Assembly (NCBI GenBank): GCA_900766925.1
Contig: CAAFXG010000414.1
Location: 1-41,161, forward strand
Direction of reading: 5' to 3'
DNA: 41,161 bases
From: Lachnospiraceae bacterium
GTDB lineage: Bacteria; Bacillota; Clostridia; Lachnospirales; Lachnospiraceae
A program made the translations under genes and the position numbers. The notes beneath the pieces are model-generated. The model was not told the DNA's origin. It saw only the letters and a program-made list of their open reading frames with translations, and did not search any database. The first letter of the stretch is position 1, and every line of letters begins with the position of its first letter. Below, in pieces: positions 34,247 through 41,161 of the stretch.

Positions 34247-34312
34247 TAGTTGTGCTCATTTAGTAATACAGAGAAAGCATGCCTGAGATGTATTACTAAA
34301 TCTGCACAACTA
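34247..34312. repeat. Long imperfect hairpin between purN and purD
   Basis: Arms 34247-34270 and 34289-34312 match in 22 of 24 positions (TAGTTGTGC, a 2x2 TC/CT mismatch, then ATTTAGTAATACA), around an 18-nt loop with a small GCATGC palindrome. No T-run follows, so it is not a typical terminator. It may regulate purD or stabilise mRNA ends. Confidence 0.7.
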
Positions 34313-34352
34313 AGTAAATTTGTAGATATTTTATATTTAGGAGGAACAATCG

Positions 34353-35624
34353 ATGAAGGTACTGATAGTCGGAGGTGGCGGAAGAGAACACGCTATCGCC
34401 TGGAAATGTAGTGTAAGTAACAGAGTAGATAAGCTTTATGCGGCACCGGGCAATGCTGGTATAGCTGAATATGCAGAGTGCGTTGATATTTCTGTTATGG
34501 ATGCAAAGGCACTCGTAGAATTTGCCAAGGAAAAGGAAATAGATTTGACAATTATCGGGCCGGATGACCCGCTTGTTGCGGGCGTTGCTGATGCATTTAC
34601 AGAAGCAGGATTAAGAGTATTTGGACCGGCTAAGAATGCAGCTATCATTGAAGGTTCCAAGGCATTTTCTAAGGACCTTATGAAAAAATACGGTATTCCT
34701 TCTGCTGCATATGAGACATTTGATGATGCAAATGAGGCACTTAAGTATCTGGAGACAGCTAAGATGCCTATAGTGCTTAAGGCAGATGGTCTTGCACTTG
34801 GTAAGGGCGTTCTTATTTGTAACAATCTTGAGGAGGCTAAGGAGGGTGTTAAAACGCTTATGCTTGATAAGCAGTTTGGCAGCGCCGGAGATAAGATTGT
34901 AATTGAGGAATTCATGACGGGACGTGAGGTTTCTGTACTTTGCTTCTGTGACGGAACGCATATTAAGCCAATGGCTTCTGCTCAGGACCATAAGCGTGCA
35001 AAGGATGGAGACAAGGGACTTAACACAGGCGGAATGGGAACATTTTCTCCTAGTCCTTTCTATACCGAGGAAGTAGATAAATTCTGTAAGGAAAATATAT
35101 ATCAGGCAACCATGGATGCAATGAAGGCTGAGGGAAGAGATTTTACAGGTATATTATTCTGCGGACTTATGCTCACACCGGATGGACCAAGGGTTCTTGA
35201 GTACAATGCAAGATTTGGTGATCCTGAGGCTCAGGTTGTATTGCCAAGAATGAAGAATGACATAATAGATGTTATGGAGGCATGTATTGACGGCAGGCTT
35301 AATGAAATTGATCTTGAGTTTGAGGACAAGGCAGCAGTATGTGTAATTCTTGCCTCTGATGGTTATCCTGAACACTATGAAAAGGGCTTTGTGATAGATG
35401 GCCTTGACACATTTAAGGATAAGGATGGCTATTATGTATTCCACGCAGGAACAAAGCAGACAGATAAGGGAATAGTAACTAATGGAGGCCGTGTTCTGGG
35501 AGTTACTGCTAAGGGTGAGACCCTTCAGGCAGCCAGAGCTAACGCGTACAAGGCAACAGAGTGGATAAGTTTTGAGAATAAGTACATGCGTCATGATATA
35601 GGAAAGGCTATTGATGAGGCATAA
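34353..35624 (+). CDS. purD: Phosphoribosylamine-glycine ligase (GAR synthetase)
   Basis: A 423-residue ATP-grasp ligase joining glycine to phosphoribosylamine. Hallmarks are VLIVGGGGREHAI at the start, the IGPDDPLVAG loop, the ATP-grasp region KADGLALGKGV, and RFGDPEAQVVLPR near the metal site. Length is normal. AGGAGG precedes the ATG, 137 bases after purN. The stop is followed six bases later by the GntR gene, so read-through into the regulator and clpC is likely. purH is not between purN and purD as it is in Bacillus. Confidence 0.97.
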   Translation: MKVLIVGGGGREHAIAWKCSVSNRVDKLYAAPGNAGIAEYAECVDISVMDAKALVEFAKEKEIDLTIIGPDDPLVAGVADAFTEAGLRVFGPAKNAAIIEGSKAFSKDLMKKYGIPSAAYETFDDANEALKYLETAKMPIVLKADGLALGKGVLICNNLEEAKEGVKTLMLDKQFGSAGDKIVIEEFMTGREVSVLCFCDGTHIKPMASAQDHKRAKDGDKGLNTGGMGTFSPSPFYTEEVDKFCKENIYQATMDAMKAEGRDFTGILFCGLMLTPDGPRVLEYNARFGDPEAQVVLPRMKNDIIDVMEACIDGRLNEIDLEFEDKAAVCVILASDGYPEHYEKGFVIDGLDTFKDKDGYYVFHAGTKQTDKGIVTNGGRVLGVTAKGETLQAARANAYKATEWISFENKYMRHDIGKAIDEA

Positions 35625-35639
35625 AAGCGGGTGATAAAT

Positions 35640-36029
35640 TTGACAATAAATGTTGATTTTAACAGTCCTGAAGCAATTTATTTGCAGCTTAGAAATCAAA
35701 TAATATTGGAAATAGCACAAAATAACATTAAAAATGGAGAATCTCTGCCATCGGTTCGCCAGCTTGCGGAGGATATAGGCGTAAACATGCATACAGTTAA
35801 TAAGGCATATGCAATGCTGCGAAATGATGGCTATCTGACGTTAGACAGAAGAAAAGGTGCTGTTGTGTGTGTCTCTTTGGAAACAAGACAGCATAGCCTT
35901 GCAGCAATGAATGTTGATATGCGTATGATGGTCGCTGAGGCAATCTGTAAGGAAATAAGTCTGGCTGAAATGCATCAGTTAATTACAGATATGTATAAGG
36001 AATTTGATGCAAATGGAGGTAAACAATGA
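35640..36029 (+). CDS. YtrA-type GntR transcriptional regulator
   Basis: A 129-residue regulator with a winged helix (about 25-75: LPSVRQLAEDIGVNMHTVNKAYAMLRNDGYL) and a short C-terminal helical tail, the YtrA subfamily form without an effector domain. I chose TTG 35640 because GGGTGAT lies just before it and the product then starts MTINVDFNSP, as in relatives; a GTG at 35631 is the alternative. Its stop overlaps the clpC start by four bases (ATGA), so it is translated together with clpC. It may control clpC, taking the place of the CtsR found in Bacillus; that is inference. Confidence 0.88.
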   Translation: MTINVDFNSPEAIYLQLRNQIILEIAQNNIKNGESLPSVRQLAEDIGVNMHTVNKAYAMLRNDGYLTLDRRKGAVVCVSLETRQHSLAAMNVDMRMMVAEAICKEISLAEMHQLITDMYKEFDANGGKQ

Positions 36030-38473
36030 AACTTGAGTATACAGTGCAGGCACGTCAGGCTCTTGACGTGGCTGTAGAAACCGCGAAGTCTATGAAACAC
36101 AGCTTTGTGGGAACTGAACATTTATTATATGCACTTATAACATGTCCTGACGGTTCAGCATGGAAGGTGTTAACCGAAAATGGTGCTGATTCCGGTGTAG
36201 TAAGGGAATATCTTGCCAGAAGCCAGGAATTCGGCAATACAAAAATCAAAAATGAAGAAGCATATTCCATTAAGCTAAAAAATGTTCTGGAGCTCGCGCA
36301 AAAGGAAGCGCGCAGGTTGCATGAGCAAAAAATCGGTACGGAGCATTTATTAATTGCGTTGCTTAAAACCACGGATGCCGTGGCTACAAAGCTTCTTAAT
36401 TCAATGTCAGTGAATTTGCAGAAGGTATATGTAGACATAATGACGCTTTGTGGTGTGGATGGCAATGCAGCCAAAAAAGAATATTCCTTAATTAAGAATC
36501 CGTCGTCAGCTAAGAAGAAGTCGTCGACACCGACATTGGAGCAGTTTAGCCGTGACATGACCAAAGCTGCGGCTGATGATTTGATGGATCCTGTTGTGGG
36601 ACGTAATCCAGAGATAGAGCGTGTCATGCAGATTCTTTGCAGGCGCATGAAGAACAATCCGTGTCTTGTCGGTGAACCCGGTGTTGGTAAAACAGCTGTG
36701 GTAGAGGGACTTGCACAGCTTATAAGTGCGGGTAATGTTCCTGAGATTCTGGCGGATAAGAAAATACTGAGCCTTGATCTTTCAAGTATGGTTGCAGGCT
36801 CTAAGTATCGTGGAGAGTTTGAGGAAAGAATTAAGAAGGTAATAAATGAGGTCCGTGCTGCGGGTAATATAATTTTATTTATAGATGAGCTTCATACTAT
36901 AATCGGTGCAGGTGGCGCGGAGGGTGCGATTGATGCATCAAATATATTAAAACCGGCACTTTCGCGTGGCGAGATTCAGATGATAGGAGCCACAACCAGA
37001 ACCGAATACAGAAAATATATCGAAAAGGATGCTGCCCTTGAGAGAAGGTTTCAGCCCGTTTATGTTGAGGAGCCAACCGTTGAGGAAACAATTGATATTT
37101 TGAAGGGACTCCGTTCTAAATATGAGGACCATCATGGTGTAGAGATTACTGACGAAGCAATTAATGCGGCAGCAACATATTCGGTCAGATACATTAATGA
37201 CAGGTTTTTACCTGATAAGGCAATTGATTTGATTGACGAGGCAGCGTCACGCAAAAAGCTTGGATTATTTTCCAAAAACAGAACCATAATCAATTCGGAG
37301 GAACAGTATAAGAATCTTGAAGCAGAACTAGAAGAGGCATTAATTGCAGGAGATATCGAAGCTGCAACGATGCTTCGTAGCAATATGGAAAAGGAAAGCC
37401 GTAAGCTTGAGAAGGCAAAGGATAAAATCAGGGAAAAGGAGTCAGCAAATCTGTATATTGATGATAACGATGTGGCTGATGTCGTTTCTGTATGGACCAA
37501 GGTTCCGGTTAGCAAAATAACTGAAACAGAATCGTCAAGACTTCTTAAGCTGGAGGAGATTTTGCATAAGAGAGTCGTTGGTCAGAATGAGGCTGTTGAG
37601 GCTGTTGCCAAGGCTATAAGGAGAGGAAGAGTCGGGCTCAAGGATCCAAAACGACCGATAGGTTCATTCTTTTTCCTTGGACCTACCGGTGTAGGTAAGA
37701 CAGAGCTTTCAAAGGCACTTGCTGAGGCAATGTTTGGCAATGAGAATTCACTTATCCGTGTAGATATGTCTGAATATATGGAAAAACACAGTGTATCCAA
37801 GATGATAGGTTCGCCACCGGGATATGTAGGCTTTGAAGAGGGTGGACAGCTTTCAGAGAAGGTGCGTAAAAATCCATATTCAGTAATTTTATTTGATGAG
37901 ATAGAAAAGGCACATCCCGATGTGTTTAATGTTCTCCTGCAGGTACTTGATGATGGTCATGTCACTGACTCACAGGGAAGAAAGGTAGATTTCAAGAATA
38001 CCATTATTATCATGACAAGTAATGCGGGCGCACAGAGGATAATAGACCCTAAGAAATTGGGATTTTCAAGTGGTAATGATGATGACAGGGATCATAGGGA
38101 TATGAAAAACAATGTCATGGAAGAGGTTAAGAGAATGTTTAAGCCGGAATTTCTTAACCGAATAGATGACATAATTGTATTCCGTGCACTCTCAAAGGAT
38201 GATGTAAAGGAGATAAGCAGTTTACTTCTCAAAGAGCTTCGTGACAGAGTAAAGAAACAGATGAACATTACCATCAATTATGGTGATAACCTGAAGAACT
38301 TCATATTTGAGAAGGGCTATGACAAAAAATATGGAGCCAGACCATTAAAGAGGGCAATTCAAAATGAAATAGAGGATAAATTAGCAGAAGAAATTCTCTC
38401 AGGTTCGGTTACCCCGGGTGGCAAAATAAGCATAGGGGTGGCAGACGGTAAGGTTCGTTTTACGTGTAAGTAA
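36026..38473 (+). CDS. clpC: ATP-dependent Clp protease ATP-binding subunit ClpC
   Basis: An 815-residue AAA+ unfoldase that feeds substrates to ClpP. Two N-terminal Clp repeats (residues 1-145, with GTEHLLYAL and GTEHLLIAL) are followed by AAA domain 1 with GEPGVGKT (216-223) and LFIDELHT. The M/UVR-like helical region is at about 425-475. AAA domain 2 has GPTGVGKT (552-559) and ILFDEIEKAH. Lack of a long coiled M-domain separates it from ClpB. It overlaps the GntR gene by four bases. The partners mcsA and mcsB, found with clpC in Bacillus, are absent here. Confidence 0.97.
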   Translation: MKLEYTVQARQALDVAVETAKSMKHSFVGTEHLLYALITCPDGSAWKVLTENGADSGVVREYLARSQEFGNTKIKNEEAYSIKLKNVLELAQKEARRLHEQKIGTEHLLIALLKTTDAVATKLLNSMSVNLQKVYVDIMTLCGVDGNAAKKEYSLIKNPSSAKKKSSTPTLEQFSRDMTKAAADDLMDPVVGRNPEIERVMQILCRRMKNNPCLVGEPGVGKTAVVEGLAQLISAGNVPEILADKKILSLDLSSMVAGSKYRGEFEERIKKVINEVRAAGNIILFIDELHTIIGAGGAEGAIDASNILKPALSRGEIQMIGATTRTEYRKYIEKDAALERRFQPVYVEEPTVEETIDILKGLRSKYEDHHGVEITDEAINAAATYSVRYINDRFLPDKAIDLIDEAASRKKLGLFSKNRTIINSEEQYKNLEAELEEALIAGDIEAATMLRSNMEKESRKLEKAKDKIREKESANLYIDDNDVADVVSVWTKVPVSKITETESSRLLKLEEILHKRVVGQNEAVEAVAKAIRRGRVGLKDPKRPIGSFFFLGPTGVGKTELSKALAEAMFGNENSLIRVDMSEYMEKHSVSKMIGSPPGYVGFEEGGQLSEKVRKNPYSVILFDEIEKAHPDVFNVLLQVLDDGHVTDSQGRKVDFKNTIIIMTSNAGAQRIIDPKKLGFSSGNDDDRDHRDMKNNVMEEVKRMFKPEFLNRIDDIIVFRALSKDDVKEISSLLLKELRDRVKKQMNITINYGDNLKNFIFEKGYDKKYGARPLKRAIQNEIEDKLAEEILSGSVTPGGKISIGVADGKVRFTCK

Positions 38474-38521
38474 ATGGGATTATTTATCTAAAATTGTGTG
38501 GTAAACGAAGCTTATTTATAG

Positions 38522-38527
38522 TATAAT
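38522..38527 (+). promoter_or_regulatory. Possible -10 box for the small conserved protein
   Basis: TATAGTATAAT ends with a perfect TATAAT here, but no good -35 lies 16-18 bp upstream (TTGTGT is 22 bp away). The leader contains a small hairpin, CCGGA..TCCGG, near 38560. Confidence 0.35.
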
Positions 38528-38607
38528 TACAGTATGAAACAAAATACTTGATGAAGACCGGATGTTCGGCTTGTCCGGCTCACAACACACTATGGAGGAA
38601 CGAAAGT

Positions 38608-39021
38608 ATGGCAGTAATTGAAGAATTAATTCGCGAAGAGGAAACCGGAGCAATAAGCTTTGGAAACTATGAGCTTACTACAAAGACCAAGAAGGACGGC
38701 TTTAATTATAACGGTGATATTTATAAGATTAAGACATTTAACGAGATTACAAAGCTTGAGAAGAACGGAATGTTTGTATACGAGTCGGTTCCGGGAACCG
38801 CAGTACACGATTTCAGAGCTACGGATAAAGCGGTAAATCTTGTGGTTGAAGGTACTGAGGATTCACAGGTTACTTTAGAACTTGAAGCTGAGAAGGAGTA
38901 TAAGATTCACATCGATAAGGTGTATGTTGGTAAGATGAAAACTAATCTTGGTGGCAAGCTTAATTTGAGTGTTGAGCTTGAACCGGGCAAGGCAGTTGAT
39001 ATTTTGATAGAGAAGATATAG
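38608..39021 (+). CDS. Small conserved protein of unknown function
   Basis: A 137-residue soluble, mostly beta-type protein (alternating Val/Glu/Lys strands, for example SVELEPGKAVDILIEKI at the end). It has no signal or membrane segment. The start at 38608 is supported by GGAGG ten bases upstream. Relatives in Lachnospiraceae are sometimes labelled endosialidase, but I see no catalytic motif to support that. It lies between clpC and radA and may share their transcript. Function unknown. Confidence 0.75.
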   Translation: MAVIEELIREEETGAISFGNYELTTKTKKDGFNYNGDIYKIKTFNEITKLEKNGMFVYESVPGTAVHDFRATDKAVNLVVEGTEDSQVTLELEAEKEYKIHIDKVYVGKMKTNLGGKLNLSVELEPGKAVDILIEKI

Positions 39022-39052
39022 CAATAGTAAGAGCTTAATAAGGAGATTAGTA

Positions 39053-40408
39053 GTGGCAAAGGAAAAACAGGTATTTTACTGTAAGGAATGTGGCTACGAA
39101 TCTGCTAAGTGGTTAGGTCAGTGTCCGGGTTGTCATGCGTGGAACACGTTTGTAGAAGAAAAGATTAAGGTAGGCGCACAGAAAAGCTCCGCAGCTAAGC
39201 GGGAGGCTGTTGCGCCTACAAGTATTTTAAAGGTAACTACGGCAGATGAGAGTCGAATAAAAACAGGAATTCGTGAACTTGACAGAGTTTTAGGAGGGGG
39301 CATAGTAAAAGGCTCTCTTGTTTTGGTGGGAGGAGACCCGGGTATAGGCAAGTCTACCATATTGCTTCAAATGTGCAGAAAGCTGGTGCATGCCGGTACG
39401 GAAATACTATATGTTTCAGGTGAGGAGTCGCTTTCACAGATTAAAATGCGTGCCGAGAGAATAGGCGATTTTAATAAAGATATGATGTTATTATGTGATA
39501 ATGATATGGATAACATCTCTGTTGCCATTCAAAAGAGTAAGGCAGAGGTTGTAATTATAGATTCTATTCAAACCATGTTGGTTGATGAGGTTGGCTCTGC
39601 ACCGGGAACTGTAACCCAGGTAAGGGAAGTTACAGCAAGATTGATGCAGTTGGCAAAGCAGAATAATATTGCAATTTTTATTGTAGGGCATGTTACTAAG
39701 GAGGGGACTGTAGCCGGTCCCAGAACCTTAGAGCATATGGTTGATTCTGTTCTATACTTTGAAGGAGACAGAAATAACGGATTCAGGATACTTCGAGGAG
39801 TAAAAAACAGATTTGGCTCGACGAATGAGATTGGTGTGTTTACTATGACAGAGCGGGGCCTTGAGGAGGTTGATAACCCATCTCAGGTAATGCTTAACGG
39901 AAGACCACAGGGAGTATCCGGTTCAGTGGTTGTGTCTTCAATGGAGGGTACACGTCCGATTTTGCTTGAATTGCAGGCTTTGGTTTGCCAGACCAATTTT
40001 AATATGCCAAGAAGAACATCTGTTGGTGTAGATTATAACAGAGTTAATCTTATCATGGCCGTAATGGAAAAAAGAGCAGGCTTAAACCTGTGGGGCTATG
40101 ATGCCTACGTCAGTGTAGCAGGTGGAATGAAAATCAGTGATCCGGCAGTAGACCTTGGAATTGCATGTGCAATAGCATCCAGTATGAAGAATAAGCCAGT
40201 GCCGGATGATGTTATGATAATCGGAGAAATAGGACTTTCAGGAGAAATAAGGGGAATAACCAACATACTTCAGAGAGTAAAAGAGGCTGATAAAATGGGA
40301 TTTGGAACGTGTGTGATTCCACGGTCAAATTACGACAGCAGCATGGATAAGCTTGGAATCAAAATAGAATGTGTTTCTTCCCTGCCGGAGGCTTTGGCAT
40401 TAATATAG
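39053..40408 (+). CDS. radA: DNA repair protein RadA
   Basis: A 451-residue RecA-like ATPase helping branch migration in recombination repair. The N-terminal zinc finger uses Cys10, Cys13, Cys24 and Cys27. Walker A is GGDPGIGKST (93-102), Walker B is VVIIDSIQ, and the RadA-specific KNRFGSTNE lies near 250. A Lon-like C-terminal domain follows. The start is GTG 39053 with AAGGAG upstream. clpC-radA is a common neighbourhood in Firmicutes. A poly-A/poly-T stretch after the stop (GAAAAAATTTTTC) may be a weak stop signal. Confidence 0.96.
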   Translation: MAKEKQVFYCKECGYESAKWLGQCPGCHAWNTFVEEKIKVGAQKSSAAKREAVAPTSILKVTTADESRIKTGIRELDRVLGGGIVKGSLVLVGGDPGIGKSTILLQMCRKLVHAGTEILYVSGEESLSQIKMRAERIGDFNKDMMLLCDNDMDNISVAIQKSKAEVVIIDSIQTMLVDEVGSAPGTVTQVREVTARLMQLAKQNNIAIFIVGHVTKEGTVAGPRTLEHMVDSVLYFEGDRNNGFRILRGVKNRFGSTNEIGVFTMTERGLEEVDNPSQVMLNGRPQGVSGSVVVSSMEGTRPILLELQALVCQTNFNMPRRTSVGVDYNRVNLIMAVMEKRAGLNLWGYDAYVSVAGGMKISDPAVDLGIACAIASSMKNKPVPDDVMIIGEIGLSGEIRGITNILQRVKEADKMGFGTCVIPRSNYDSSMDKLGIKIECVSSLPEALALI

Positions 40409-40446
40409 AAGAAAAAATTTTTCATAAAATAATTTCAGATTGGATG

Positions 40447-40475
40447 TTGACTTTACTCGAGGTGAGTGATATTAT
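40447..40475 (+). promoter_or_regulatory. rRNA promoter P1
   Basis: TTGACT at 40447-40452 and TATTAT at 40470-40475 with a 17-bp spacer. Downstream it shares a direct repeat with P2, containing TGTCG..CGACA. Confidence 0.75.
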
Positions 40476-40531
40476 AAACAAGCTGTCGCAAGAAAAACGA
40501 CATAAATGTTTAAAATATTTCAAAAAAGTTA

Positions 40532-40560
40532 TTGACAAGACAACTCATAAATGATATTAT
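40532..40560 (+). promoter_or_regulatory. rRNA promoter P2
   Basis: A perfect TTGACA at 40532-40537 and TATTAT at 40555-40560 with a 17-bp spacer. AT-rich sequence lies upstream. It is followed by AACAAGCTGTCGC, as at P1. Confidence 0.85.
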
Positions 40561-40743
40561 TAACAAGCTGTCGCGAAAAACGACAGGAAGAACCTTTGAC
40601 AAATTAATAACATGTTAACCCTGAAAATTCTTTAAGAGATTTTCAAGGATTCAGAGAAATCCTATTCCAAGAATGGAAACACAAAACAGTAAAATAGGAT
40701 CGTAATTATAAGCTAACGTTTATAAAGAGGTCCGGAACAAACT

Positions 40744-41161
<418 letters not shown>

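Noticed and set aside
40369..40554. Short plus-strand frame after radA
   Set aside because: Overlaps radA and the rRNA promoters; no ribosome site.
40596..40601. Third TTGACA before the 16S gene as promoter P3
   Set aside because: No acceptable -10 box lies 16-18 bp downstream.

Overview
This window most likely comes from a low-GC Clostridia genome of the family Lachnospiraceae. The support is the 5' end of a 16S rRNA gene at the right edge (Lachnospiraceae-like start and V1-V2 layout), AGGAGG-type ribosome binding sites, a type A-like RNase P RNA, an operon linking dNTPase, DnaG and SigA, and several lineage-type hypothetical proteins. Most of the window is ordinary chromosome. The accessory touches are a long-hairpin repeat, an ORF6N phage-type gene and a LytTR two-component module. 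The genus cannot be fixed from what is visible.

Layout. 1-150 is the right part of a dispersed hairpin element. 404-4125 encodes a heterodimeric ABC exporter with one degenerate and one canonical ATP site. 4244-5116 holds a phospholipase C-like protein and a small Cys-rich protein whose start codon lies inside a strong hairpin. 5285-9863 holds an ABC-F ATPase, trpS, a ZIP metal transporter and a membrane-anchored hypothetical protein on the minus strand. 10048-16659 holds an alpha/beta-fold protein, a sugar-type ABC importer (binding protein and two permeases, no ATPase), a YesL/DUF624 membrane protein and a PrsA-like lipoprotein. 16701-16934 is a complete long-hairpin element related to the one at the left edge.

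17080-24305 is the macromolecular synthesis cluster: dNTPase, dnaG, sigA, a TrmK-type methyltransferase, a Nif3-like protein and a nucleoside kinase. RNase P RNA follows on the minus strand. 24725-27054 holds a nitroreductase, a LytTR response regulator, a minimal GHKL kinase and then an apparent stand-alone structured RNA. That RNA's promoter is preceded by two 9-bp direct repeats spaced as LytTR sites usually are. 27132-31149 holds a coiled-coil protein coupled to metF, and a large convergent PQQ-propeller membrane protein. 31598-32542 is an ORF6N gene with an abnormal C-terminus. 32606-35624 is purM-purN-purD. 35640-40408 holds a YtrA-type GntR regulator coupled to clpC, a small conserved protein and radA. 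Two tandem rRNA promoters then drive the 16S gene.

The two most interesting items are (1) the LytTR/GHKL system with its predicted target RNA, laid out like agr-RNAIII or VirR-VR-RNA but with no visible peptide gene, and (2) the roughly 235-nt rod-like hairpin element, whose central core is conserved between two copies while its long arms differ. All functional calls come from reading motifs by eye. No database search or folding program was run.
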